NCBI RefSeq assembly: GCF_014385065.1
Contig: NZ_JACRTA010000001.1
Coordinates: forward strand, 992,001 to 1,056,000
Source: Lentihominibacter hominis
GTDB lineage: Bacteria > Bacillota > Clostridia > Peptostreptococcales > Anaerovoracaceae
Direction of reading: 5' to 3'
DNA: 64,000 nt
In this document: positions 1 to 7,402 of the stretch, piece by piece
Layout: each line of letters begins with the position of its first letter
Numbering within the stretch: position 1 is the first letter of the stretch
Notes under the pieces: generated by a model
Told to the model about the DNA's origin: nothing
The model's input: only the letters and a program-made list of their open reading frames with translations
Database searches by the model: none
Program-made: the position numbers and the translations under genes

Positions 1-1
1 A

Positions 2-235
2 ATTGGAATAGGAGCAGGCGCCGGCTGTGACGGACAGGTGCTTGTATGGCAGGATATGTTGGGGCTTTTCAGCGATTATGTGCCTAAATTCGTAAAGCAC
101 TTTGCCAATGTGGGTGATATTATGGTAAAAGCTTTTAATGATTACGATCAAGAAGTTAAAGAGGGAACTTTCCCGGCACAGGCTCATGAGTTTAAGATAG
201 ACGATGAGATAGTAGAAAAGCTCAAGGAAAAATAA
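2..235 (+). CDS. panB: 3-methyl-2-oxobutanoate hydroxymethyltransferase, C-terminal fragment
   Basis: The window opens inside this gene; the reading frame starts at base 2 and runs to TAA at 233-235. About 77 codons are visible. The enzyme adds a hydroxymethyl group from methylene-tetrahydrofolate to 2-oxoisovalerate, giving ketopantoate, the first committed step of pantothenate synthesis in the cytoplasm. The visible start, IGIGAGAGCDGQVLVWQDM, matches the conserved C-terminal PanB segment (usually IGIGAGxxCDGQVLVxHDM), followed by LGLF and a lysine-rich tail. The gene ends one base before the panC start, so the two are surely co-transcribed. One small departure is W-Q where the family usually has L/Y-H before DM. 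The start and active site lie outside the window. Confidence 0.93.
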   Translation: MGIGAGAGCDGQVLVWQDMLGLFSDYVPKFVKHFANVGDIMVKAFNDYDQEVKEGTFPAQAHEFKIDDEIVEKLKEK

Positions 236-236
236 A

Positions 237-1088
237 ATGATAATAGCAAATACGATAGATGATGTAAGAAAAAAAGTGAGAGAATGGAAAACGTCCGGAT
301 TTACAGTAGGTCTGGTACCTACCATGGGTGCGCTCCATGAAGGCCATGCATCTCTCATAAGTGCGGCTGTGGGAGGCTGTGACAGGGTGGTGGCCTCAGT
401 GTTTGTTAATCCGACACAGTTCTCAGCGGGAGAAGATCTTGACAGTTATCCAAGAGATTTTGAAAGAGACTGCAGGATCCTCGAGAAAAAAGGCTGTGAT
501 ATGGTGTTTCATCCGTCTGTAGAAGAAATGTATCCCGAAGGATTCGGCACTTATATTAATCTTGAAACGGAGATGACAAAGCAGCTTTGCGGAAAAAGCA
601 GACCGGGTCATTTTAGAGGAGTTTGTACGGTCGTAAGTAAACTGTTCAATATAGTAGGTCCTGATAGAGCTTATTTTGGTGAAAAGGATGCACAGCAGCT
701 GGCTGTGATACGCCGGATGGTAAAGGATATGAATTTTAATATACAGATAGTAGGATGTCCTACCGTAAGAGAGTCAGACGGTCTTGCCAAATCCAGCAGA
801 AACATGTATTTGAATTATGAGGAAAGAGAGGCGGCTACAGTACTGTATAGATCTATAGAAGCAGCAAAGGCATTGATTCGTGATGGGAGCTGTATGCTCT
901 CGTCGAAGGTGGTGGCGCTGATGACTGATATAATTTCATCCGAACCTGCGGCAAGAGTGGATTATATTCAAGCGGTAGATGGAATGACGCTGCTTCCCAA
1001 AGAATCCCTTGAAAAAGGAGATCTTGTTGCAATGGCTGTGTATATAGGAAAAACAAGGCTTATAGATAATTTTACTATTGGCGGATAA
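237..1088 (+). CDS. panC: Pantothenate synthetase
   Basis: ATP-dependent ligase that condenses pantoate and beta-alanine to pantothenate through a pantoyl-adenylate. The protein has 283 residues, normal for PanC. The nucleotide-binding HxGH-type motif is HEGH at residues 34-37 inside VPTMGALHEGH. Later family blocks are FVNPTQFSAGED, the FRGVCTVVSKLFNIV segment, YFGEKDAQQL, and KSSRNMYL, the KMSKS-like loop. The start at 237 lies one base after the panB stop, so translation is probably coupled; the ribosome site is the AAGGAAAAA at the end of panB. panD is not in view. CoaX, which phosphorylates the product, is encoded at 58.2 kb in this window. A hairpin at 1097-1139 closes the transcript. 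Confidence 0.97.
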   Translation: MIIANTIDDVRKKVREWKTSGFTVGLVPTMGALHEGHASLISAAVGGCDRVVASVFVNPTQFSAGEDLDSYPRDFERDCRILEKKGCDMVFHPSVEEMYPEGFGTYINLETEMTKQLCGKSRPGHFRGVCTVVSKLFNIVGPDRAYFGEKDAQQLAVIRRMVKDMNFNIQIVGCPTVRESDGLAKSSRNMYLNYEEREAATVLYRSIEAAKALIRDGSCMLSSKVVALMTDIISSEPAARVDYIQAVDGMTLLPKESLEKGDLVAMAVYIGKTRLIDNFTIGG

Positions 1089-1096
1089 AGTTATGA

Positions 1097-1139
1097 AAAA
1101 TACCTGTGGAATCTGATGTTTCAGTTTCACAGGTATTTT
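1097..1139. terminator. Bidirectional terminator between panC and the MFS gene
   Basis: Twelve-base perfect arms AAAATACCTGTG (1097-1108) and CACAGGTATTTT (1128-1139) with a 19-base loop. The A/T ends give a U-run in either direction. It sits between two convergent genes and can serve both. Confidence 0.85.
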
Positions 1140-1150
1140 GTGTCATTAAT

Positions 1151-2308
1151 TTAATTTTTGTCACATTTTATTGCAAAAGACCATGCGGTAAAAAGAATAG
1201 CTGATATTATTGCGATGAAATACGGAAGATGATCTGCGGCCACCTGTCCCAGAAGGCTGGCAATCAGAGAGATTATAAGCGGTGTTGTAAACTGCGCTAA
1301 GTATAAAGACATGGAAAGCAGAGGCATTACTGTTACTGCTGCTGATTTTCCTGCCTGCACAGATGCTGTTGAAATGATATAAGGTATTCCCAGTCCATTG
1401 GCGAAACCTATAAAAAACGATCCTAAAATGGCTCCTGTCCATCCTCCTATTGTCCAGAGTGCGGTATATCCCAATATAAAGAGGATAGGGGCGATGATTC
1501 TGGTGGTATGGCCTGCGCATTTTTTTATATGTATGAATGACAGACCTCCCAAGAAAGCAATAAAATCCATGCCAGCCATGATCGCAGCGATAAAATGCTG
1601 TGGGATAATCCCTTCTTTAGATGTTTCTATTGCGAATTCTGTAGGGTATATGAAGAATGTGAACATGAGAAGAAACATTGCTATAATGAATCGGTAGTAT
1701 TTGACGAATATACCTGATTCTCTTTTTTCTGAGTCTTCACTTATGCGTTCATTTGGAAGAAATAATACACAGAAAACGATACTGATAAGTCCTATAAGGT
1801 AAACCAGAAAGCTCAGTCTCCAGCTTACTGACGCCAGAAGGCCTGCGATTAATGTAGATATGACACCTCCCAACTGGTTCATAGCAGAAGAGTATCCCAT
1901 AAGCTTGTCTTGTTTGTCTTTTGTGTAATAAAAAGAAAGTAACCCTGTGGATAAAGGCATGATGATACCGACACCGATACCTACAAGAGAACGAAAAAAG
2001 AGTACAATGTAAATATTGCTGAAGATACCCGCTATACTGCCGCCGGCAACATAAAGTATCAGTCCCGTTATAAGCAGTCCTTTAGATCTGAAATGAAGGC
2101 ATAGTTTGGGGAAAATGAAACTCATTATAACTATGAAAAGGGCCGGAATGCTTATTATCATCTGAGTAAGCGTCTGATTTGCATCACTGAAATATATCCT
2201 GATAGTATCAAGAGCAGGAGCCACGGCAGCCCCAGCCATGACAGTAAGAAGTGATAGTGAAAGAATTGTAATTGTAAGATTTTTTTGGCTGCTTTTTTTT
2301 GTAATCAA
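1151..2308 (-). CDS. MFS transporter, probable drug/metabolite exporter
   Basis: A 385-residue integral membrane protein with about twelve hydrophobic segments and no soluble domain, in the major facilitator superfamily. The first helix (LTITILSLSLLTVMAGAAVAP) and the block following it resemble DHA1-type exporters; the RSKGLLITG loop and the GIGVGIIMPLSTGLLSFYY segment (motif C-like, antiporter type) support efflux. The substrate cannot be told. The start is TTG at 2308, chosen because GAGG lies six bases upstream and no ATG is suitably placed. It is transcribed away from the ECF transporter gene, and the 380-base gap between them carries a minus-strand promoter, a 17-base perfect dyad and a leader hairpin, so expression is probably regulated by a specific factor. 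It ends at the shared terminator after panC. Confidence 0.85.
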   Translation of the reverse strand: MITKKSSQKNLTITILSLSLLTVMAGAAVAPALDTIRIYFSDANQTLTQMIISIPALFIVIMSFIFPKLCLHFRSKGLLITGLILYVAGGSIAGIFSNIYIVLFFRSLVGIGVGIIMPLSTGLLSFYYTKDKQDKLMGYSSAMNQLGGVISTLIAGLLASVSWRLSFLVYLIGLISIVFCVLFLPNERISEDSEKRESGIFVKYYRFIIAMFLLMFTFFIYPTEFAIETSKEGIIPQHFIAAIMAGMDFIAFLGGLSFIHIKKCAGHTTRIIAPILFILGYTALWTIGGWTGAILGSFFIGFANGLGIPYIISTASVQAGKSAAVTVMPLLSMSLYLAQFTTPLIISLIASLLGQVAADHLPYFIAIISAILFTAWSFAIKCDKN

Positions 2309-2424
2309 ATTAAACCTCGCTTTCTTGAAATGATAAATGGCGGAATCAAAGTTTTCGCTTTTCTGCCGTATATTTTCTCTTTTGATACGCCAATATTACA
2401 AAACAATATATTAATTAAAACAAG

Positions 2425-2460
2425 AAAAGCGTAAATCCATTTGTTTGGACTTACGCTTTT
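2425..2460 (-). promoter_or_regulatory. Leader hairpin of the MFS transcript (attenuator-like)
   Basis: Arms AAAAGCGTAAATCCA (2425-2439) and TGGACTTACGCTTTT (2446-2460) pair over 15 positions with one mismatch and a six-base loop. Read on the minus strand it begins about ten bases after the predicted transcription start and is followed by CTTGTTTTAATT, so it looks like a terminator placed before the gene. It could be an attenuator or a 5' stabilising stem. Confidence 0.6.
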
Positions 2461-2476
2461 GCTACACAACATTTGA

Positions 2477-2506
2477 ATTATATCATAAGTTTTTAAAAAC
2501 AATCAA
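2477..2506 (-). promoter_or_regulatory. Promoter for the MFS gene
   Basis: On the minus strand TTGATT (complement of 2501-2506), an 18-base spacer and a perfect TATAAT (complement of 2477-2482). The -35 element and part of the spacer lie inside one arm of the 17-base dyad at 2491-2530, so a bound protein there would block RNA polymerase. Confidence 0.65.
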
Positions 2507-2530
2507 ACTGTATTTTGATTGTTTTTAAAA
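2491..2530. repeat. Perfect 17-base inverted repeat, likely operator
   Basis: TTTTAAAAACAATCAAA (2491-2507) and TTTGATTGTTTTTAAAA (2514-2530) are exact reverse complements around CTGTAT. The dyad covers the -35 element of the MFS promoter. It is not followed by a U-run in either direction, which argues for an operator rather than a terminator. The cognate regulator is unknown; none is adjacent. Confidence 0.7.
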
Positions 2531-2688
2531 ATGTACCTTTTGATATATTTTTGTATCTTATTTTGGGAATAAAATGAAAATTGTATATATAAAAATAATT
2601 AATTTTGTATATTTTGAACATATCAGTATTCGTGTATCATAAATGATGAAAAAATAATATGTATGCAGATAACAGAAAAGAGGAAATA

Positions 2689-3222
2689 ATGAATACTAAT
2701 GTGAATACTGTTTCGGCCCGGAGCAAAACGAAAATGTTGGTGATAAACGGCCTGTTTATCGCGCTTACACTTGTGGCAACGATGTTCATCAATATCAGGC
2801 TGCCCATGATAGGCAATGGAGGTCTGATACATTTGGGAAATGTACCGCTTTTTTTTGGTGCGTTCGTGTTTGGGAAAAAAACCGGAGCTATTGCCGGAGG
2901 AATAGGAATGGGTCTGTTTGATCTTATTTCCGGCTGGACAGCGTGGGCGCCTTTTACTCTTGTGATAGCAGGGCTTATGGGCTATGTGTCGGGAACTATT
3001 TCGGAAAAGCTGAAGATCCGTCCCGTCGTGGCTAATACTATAGCTGTTGCGGCAGCTCTTGCAATAAAAATTATTGGATATTACTTTGCGGAAGTGATTC
3101 TTTTCGGAAATTGGATAACTCCTCTCGGATCTATACCGGGAAATATCGTACAGGTAGCTGTGGCAGGAGCAATCGTTATACCTTTTGCAGGTAAACTGAA
3201 AAAAATAGCTATGAAATACTAA
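2689..3222 (+). CDS. ECF transporter S component (vitamin uptake)
   Basis: Substrate-binding membrane subunit of an energy-coupling-factor transporter, 177 residues, five to six hydrophobic helices. The signature HLGNVPLFFGAFVFGKKTGA followed by a glycine-rich helix and GWTAWAPFTLVIAGLMGYV is typical of the COG4720/PF07155 group, whose members are linked to pyridoxine, hydroxymethylpyrimidine or flavin-like vitamins (recalled, not searched). The start at 2689 is chosen over an in-frame ATG at 2659 because AAGAGGA stands six bases before it. No ATPase or EcfT gene is nearby, so it must share a general ECF module encoded elsewhere. The next gene, 11 bases downstream, is a pyridoxamine-pyruvate-aminotransferase-like enzyme, which makes vitamin B6 the leading substrate guess. 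Confidence 0.85.
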   Translation: MNTNVNTVSARSKTKMLVINGLFIALTLVATMFINIRLPMIGNGGLIHLGNVPLFFGAFVFGKKTGAIAGGIGMGLFDLISGWTAWAPFTLVIAGLMGYVSGTISEKLKIRPVVANTIAVAAALAIKIIGYYFAEVILFGNWITPLGSIPGNIVQVAVAGAIVIPFAGKLKKIAMKY

Positions 3223-3233
3223 AGGAGGCAAGC

Positions 3234-4370
3234 ATGTATAAGATAATGACGGCAGGTCCTACTCAGGTCCGTGAGAATGTTCGCATGGCCAGAAGTTTGG
3301 AGACTACCAATCCCGATGTTGATACGGAGTTTTGTGAGTTTTATAAGGAAACTTGTGATTTGCTCCGGGATTTGGTTCATTCTTCAGGTACGGCTTATAT
3401 ATTGGGTGGAGAAGGAATATTAGCCCTTGAGGCTGCCTGCGCTTCTCTTACGGAACCGAAAGACCGCGTACTTGTAATAGACAATGGTATTTTTGGAAAG
3501 GGGTTTGCAGATTTTGTAAAAATATATGGTGGACAACCTGTCTTGTTTTCGTCTGATTATCACAGACCGGTAAATATAGATGAGCTGAAGAGTTTTCTTG
3601 AAAAGGATAATGATTTTAAATATGCTACAGTAGTGCACTGTGATACTCCCAGCGGGGTAATAAATGATATTTCAAGAATATGTCCTCTTCTTGATGAGTA
3701 TGGGATACTGTCAGTAGTGGATTCTGTTGCGGGGATGTTCGGGGAATATGTCAATGTAGATGAGAGCTGTATAGACATACTCTGCGGGGGATCTCAAAAG
3801 GTATTGTCAGCTCCTCCTGGACTGGCTATGGTATGGGTGAGTCAAAAAGCCGAAAAAGCTATGGAAGAAAGACATGTTCCTATAGCCTCATTTTATGCCA
3901 ATATACTGACATTCAAAACATATTATCAGGATAAATGGTTTCCTTATACTATGCCTGCCAGTGATATCAACGGATTCAGAGCAGCTATAGATAATATTAC
4001 AGCAGAGCCTGATATCGTGCAGAGGCATGCCGGTATAGCTGCAGCAACCAGAGAAGCTGTCACAAAGGCAGGTTTGGAGCTTTATCTGGACTATGGATTT
4101 TCAAATACTGTTACAGTGATCCGTGTGCCTGACGGGTTGACTGATGTACAGATATTATCCCTGATGAAGAATAAATATAATGTAATGATTTCGGGAAGTT
4201 TTGACATTCTTGCAGGTAAAGTTCTGCGTATAGGACATATGGGGGAGAACGCCAATGTAAGAGATATGGAGATGACGCTGGATGCTATGGACAAGTCATT
4301 GACAGAACTGGGAGTTACTCTTAAATGCAGTATGAAGGAAGCCTTTTCAGAATTTATCAGATGCAGGTGA
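3234..4370 (+). CDS. Class V PLP aminotransferase, pyridoxamine-pyruvate / alanine-glyoxylate type
   Basis: A 378-residue fold-type I PLP enzyme. The PLP lysine is K189 in GGSQKVLSAPPGLAM; earlier blocks are TAGPTQV at the N terminus, CDTPSGVIND and the aspartate in SVVDSVAGMFGE; RIGHMG carries the substrate-carboxylate arginine. Databases would probably call it alanine-glyoxylate aminotransferase, but GGEGILALEAACASL, GIFGKGFADF, HCDTPSG and APPGL follow pyridoxamine-pyruvate aminotransferase more closely, including a glutamate (E60) where that enzyme has its vitamin-contacting Glu (from memory). The reaction would be pyridoxamine plus pyruvate to pyridoxal plus alanine, or the reverse. A strong AAAGGAGG precedes the start, and the gene follows the ECF S component by 11 bases, so one operon. 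The exact substrate is inferred. Confidence 0.8.
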   Translation: MYKIMTAGPTQVRENVRMARSLETTNPDVDTEFCEFYKETCDLLRDLVHSSGTAYILGGEGILALEAACASLTEPKDRVLVIDNGIFGKGFADFVKIYGGQPVLFSSDYHRPVNIDELKSFLEKDNDFKYATVVHCDTPSGVINDISRICPLLDEYGILSVVDSVAGMFGEYVNVDESCIDILCGGSQKVLSAPPGLAMVWVSQKAEKAMEERHVPIASFYANILTFKTYYQDKWFPYTMPASDINGFRAAIDNITAEPDIVQRHAGIAAATREAVTKAGLELYLDYGFSNTVTVIRVPDGLTDVQILSLMKNKYNVMISGSFDILAGKVLRIGHMGENANVRDMEMTLDAMDKSLTELGVTLKCSMKEAFSEFIRCR

Positions 4371-4404
4371 ACATGCAGCAGCAGTTGAGAAGAGATTTTT
4401 AAAA

Positions 4405-4433
4405 ATGACAATTCTTCCGATTTGCATTATAAT
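4405..4433 (+). promoter_or_regulatory. Promoter for the membrane LuxR regulator
   Basis: ATGACA (4405-4410), a 17-base spacer, and perfect TATAAT (4428-4433), 38 bases before the start codon. This suggests the regulator is transcribed separately from the aminotransferase. Confidence 0.6.
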
Positions 4434-4471
4434 TATTATAGGATTTTTATGCAGATGTAGGGAGCTGTGAG

Positions 4472-5479
4472 ATGTATATAAATATTATTTTTGCATTGTA
4501 TATTATAGCAATGCTTATATCATTGGTGTGCTTGGTGTTTATCGGTCTGATACTTGTACGTAAAAATGACAGGGAAAATAAGATATATATATCAGTCAGA
4601 AGATTTGCTTCTGTTGTGTTGCTAACTGATTTACTTTATTTTATATTTTATTACCGTGAAGTTGTTTCTCGGGATTATGAACTTGCGACTCCATTTCGTA
4701 TAGTGGATTATTTATTGTGTGATTTTTTGTTCTTTTGCTGGATACTTGTTCTGGCAAATATTATAAACAGAGATAAGCATAAACGTGTTGTGCAGGCAGG
4801 CGCAGCTGTAACGGCGGTCAGGATTATCTTTTCACTTATCATAACAATTGTATTCATGGGGCAGTATTACAATATTGACAATCCTGAAGTACGTCTGATA
4901 TGGATGGTTTCGGAAGCATGTTTCATATTAATAACAGCATTAATAATAATATATTGCAGTATATATGGGATCATTGAAAGTGTCAGCCGTCTGAGGAGAA
5001 ACTATATTATAGTTTGTTCTGTTTTGCTGCTGTTTTGGAGTGTGCTTCAGGGAATCATAGATATGGGACTGTTTGCTGGTAAATATGGTGTATCAGCGTG
5101 GGAAGTGGAGACTCCGGATTTCACCGGAGCTGTATTATTTCTTGTTAATCTGGCTACATGTGTGTTCGTTTTTCGTGAGGATTTCAGCCCGTTATTTTTC
5201 GGGGAAGATGTGTATGTGGCAGAAAGTGCTGATATAGATGAAAAACTGGATTTTATAGCGGCAGCTCATAAACTTACTGTCAGAGAACGCGAAGTGCTGG
5301 GACTGGTGTATATGGGAAATACTAATCCTGACATTGCCGAAGCTCTTTTCATATCTGTGAACACTGTAAAAAAACATATTCGGAATATTTACGAAAAGTT
5401 GGATGTAAAAAGCAGGTCGGAAGTGATACATTTGATAAACGCCAGGAACATAAAAAACGACGAAAAAAACAGGATATAA
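4472..5479 (+). CDS. Membrane-bound LuxR-family transcriptional regulator
   Basis: A 335-residue protein with two parts. Residues 1 to about 235 form seven hydrophobic segments with short loops, like a 7TM sensor. Residues about 265-325 form a LuxR-type helix-turn-helix: LTVREREVLGLVYMGNTN, then IAEALFISVNTVKKHIRNIYEKL. The architecture implies a regulator that stays in the membrane and responds to a signal there. The ribosome site is GGGAG about nine bases before ATG. It has its own promoter and a good terminator (5486-5512), so it is monocistronic. Targets are unknown; the neighbouring B6-like pair and the esterase gene are candidates only by position. Confidence 0.85.
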   Translation: MYINIIFALYIIAMLISLVCLVFIGLILVRKNDRENKIYISVRRFASVVLLTDLLYFIFYYREVVSRDYELATPFRIVDYLLCDFLFFCWILVLANIINRDKHKRVVQAGAAVTAVRIIFSLIITIVFMGQYYNIDNPEVRLIWMVSEACFILITALIIIYCSIYGIIESVSRLRRNYIIVCSVLLLFWSVLQGIIDMGLFAGKYGVSAWEVETPDFTGAVLFLVNLATCVFVFREDFSPLFFGEDVYVAESADIDEKLDFIAAAHKLTVREREVLGLVYMGNTNPDIAEALFISVNTVKKHIRNIYEKLDVKSRSEVIHLINARNIKNDEKNRI

Positions 5480-5485
5480 TCAAAT

Positions 5486-5512
5486 AGTACCCATTCGGGT
5501 ACTGTTTTTTTT
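5486..5512 (+). terminator. Terminator after the LuxR gene
   Basis: AGTACCC (5486-5492), loop ATTC, GGGTACT (5497-5503), then G and eight T. A compact and convincing rho-independent terminator. Confidence 0.92.
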
Positions 5513-5570
5513 GAGAATTTTAAAGTAAGATACGAGAAAATCAAAACCCCTGATATAAAAGGAGGAGATC

Positions 5571-7229
5571 ATGAAGAAGAAATTATTGTTTATCTTACTT
5601 TCGGCGTGTTTCGCTCTGGGATTATGCGGATGCGGAGGAGCAGGGACAGACGAAGCAAAGCTTACAGCCGATTGTCAAAACGGGAATTTTGTGGGAGAAG
5701 TTGATAAGGAGACAGATGTCATTGCCTTTAAAGGAATTCCATATGCTAAATCACCTACGGGAGATTTGAGATGGAAAGCGCCTCAGGCACCTGAGGACAG
5801 TGATGAAACTTTTGAGGCAAAGGAGTTTGGGAAGACAGCTACTCAGTATTCGTGGCATTCGGAACCGGCAGGAGAAAACGAAGCCGGTGTTGGGGAAGAC
5901 TGCCTGACTCTCAATGTATGGACAAAAGATATGGACGCCGAAAATAAACCTGTTATGGTTTATATACATGGCGGAGGATTCGCATGGGGAGGGACGGCAG
6001 ATCCTCTCTACAATGGATCTACCATTGTTGAGCAGCATGAAGATGTGATAGTTGTAAGTATGAATTATAGACTCGGCATGTTCGGAGAAATCGATTTCAG
6101 CAAAGTGCAAGGCGGTGAAGATTTCCCTGACAGTAAAAATCTCAGTATGCTGGATCTTATGCAAGGGCTGACATGGATACAGGAGAACATAACAAGTTTC
6201 GGAGGAGATCCAGAAAATGTAACTATATTCGGAGAGTCAGCAGGAGGAGCGTTTGCATCACTTCTTACAGCAAGTCCTGACGCGCAGGGTCTTTTTAACA
6301 GAGCCATAGCCGAAAGCGGATGTGTGAATCTGACATTTGATCAGGAAGATTTTGATGCTACGGGAACGACAGAAGCGCTTCTGGAAGCAACAGGTGCGAA
6401 GAATATGGATGATTTGATGGCAATACCTGAAGAGGAACTGATAAGGATCTATACAGAAGAAGATCTTGACGGTGAGGGAACAACTCTTAATGATTTGTAT
6501 AACATGCCTTACAGAGGTCAGGAAGGCATCGTGGAAGAAGATCCTTATGAAACTCTCAGAAGCGGAGTAGGAAAAGATGTAGATCTTATGATCGGTACTA
6601 ATGCGGATGAGTGGAGATACTGGATAAATGAAATGGGCGATGTGGAAATGACTGAGATGGATGAGGAAGGCATAGAAGAAAACATGGCCGTATACGAGGA
6701 GGCTGTAGCTGCAGAAAAAAAAGAGGAGGCTTACGCAGTGGCTTCTGACAGAGACAAAGAAAATCTTGATAAGTTTTTCCAATTAGAGCAGATCAAAGAT
6801 TTGGATGAAATATGGCAGAACACGGAACTCGGAAATGAGACAGGTTTCAGGATGGGCGCTATAGAAGCTGCCTCATGCCATGCCGAGGCAGGAGGAAATA
6901 CATATATGTATTATTTTGATATCCCATCCGATAATTTTGATTTTGTGGGAGCCTGCCATGCTTCCGAGGTTGCTTATGTATTCCATAATGAAGATGAGAC
7001 AGGATTCAGCGGTACGGTAGACAAGGATCTGGCAGACCAAATCTGCGAAGCATGGGTGAATTTTGCCAAGACCGGAGATCCCAGCGTAGGAGATATTAAA
7101 TGGACGAAATATAATATCGATGACAGAAATACTATGGTAATTACAAAAGACGGTCTTAAGATAGAAAGTGATCCTCTGGGAGATCAGAGACAGCTGCTTC
7201 AGCCGTTTGCAAAATATTATCTTAAATAG
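5571..7229 (+). CDS. Type B carboxylesterase, secreted lipoprotein
   Basis: A 552-residue alpha/beta hydrolase of the carboxylesterase/para-nitrobenzyl-esterase family. The N terminus is a lipoprotein signal: MKKK, a hydrophobic stretch, then LCGC with the likely lipidated Cys21. The serine nucleophile is S223 in GESAGG, the acid is probably E347 in GTNADEW, and the histidine is H463 in ACHASEVAYVF. FKGIPYAKSPTGDLRWKAP, GEDCLTLNVW and the oxyanion loop HGGGFAWGG are all present. It should cleave ester bonds of small molecules outside the membrane. The region around residues 350-400 is rich in Glu and Lys compared with relatives. AAAGGAGGAG precedes the start. It is monocistronic, closed by the terminator at 7247-7284. 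Confidence 0.93.
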   Translation: MKKKLLFILLSACFALGLCGCGGAGTDEAKLTADCQNGNFVGEVDKETDVIAFKGIPYAKSPTGDLRWKAPQAPEDSDETFEAKEFGKTATQYSWHSEPAGENEAGVGEDCLTLNVWTKDMDAENKPVMVYIHGGGFAWGGTADPLYNGSTIVEQHEDVIVVSMNYRLGMFGEIDFSKVQGGEDFPDSKNLSMLDLMQGLTWIQENITSFGGDPENVTIFGESAGGAFASLLTASPDAQGLFNRAIAESGCVNLTFDQEDFDATGTTEALLEATGAKNMDDLMAIPEEELIRIYTEEDLDGEGTTLNDLYNMPYRGQEGIVEEDPYETLRSGVGKDVDLMIGTNADEWRYWINEMGDVEMTEMDEEGIEENMAVYEEAVAAEKKEEAYAVASDRDKENLDKFFQLEQIKDLDEIWQNTELGNETGFRMGAIEAASCHAEAGGNTYMYYFDIPSDNFDFVGACHASEVAYVFHNEDETGFSGTVDKDLADQICEAWVNFAKTGDPSVGDIKWTKYNIDDRNTMVITKDGLKIESDPLGDQRQLLQPFAKYYLK

Positions 7230-7246
7230 TTTGGATATAGCGGATA

Positions 7247-7284
7247 GGACTGTATTGATTTAAAATCAATACAGTCCGTTTTTT
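7247..7284 (+). terminator. Terminator after the esterase gene
   Basis: GGACTGTATTGATT (7247-7260) pairs with AATCAATACAGTCC (7264-7277), followed by G and six T. A perfect 14-base stem. Confidence 0.93.
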
Positions 7285-7402
7285 AGTAATGAAGAGAGAC
7301 TTTTTGTTATCTCATCTATTTGTAAGATGATTGACGTGTGGATGTTTAATGAATATAATCGATGTAACAAAAAGCGCGTAAATGACAGAAAGGATATATG
7401 AT

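Larger units (their letters stand above)
2309..2688. other. Divergent intergenic region with promoter, dyad and structured leader
   Basis: Gap of 380 bases between the minus-strand MFS gene and the plus-strand ECF gene. It holds the features listed separately (promoter 2477-2506, dyad 2491-2530, hairpin 2425-2460). Bases 2313-2400 of the minus-strand leader can also pair over a distance (GGCG with CGCC, CAAAAG with CTTTG). Bases 2531-2678 are very AT-rich, with no clear plus-strand promoter. A 65-codon open frame on the minus strand here has no ribosome site or family features and is not called. Confidence 0.6.

Noticed and set aside
2305..2502. A 65-codon minus-strand frame in the leader of the MFS gene
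   Set aside because: No ribosome site; it covers the hairpin and promoter, and its sequence is not protein-like.
2623..3231. A 202-codon open frame on the minus strand across the ECF gene
   Set aside because: It lies wholly opposite a clear membrane-protein gene, is rich in Ser/His/Tyr/Arg as expected from the complement, and has no ribosome site or family motif.
3234..4370. Plain alanine-glyoxylate aminotransferase call
   Set aside because: Kept only as an alternative, because several blocks and the Glu at position 60 fit pyridoxamine-pyruvate aminotransferase better and the neighbour is a vitamin carrier.
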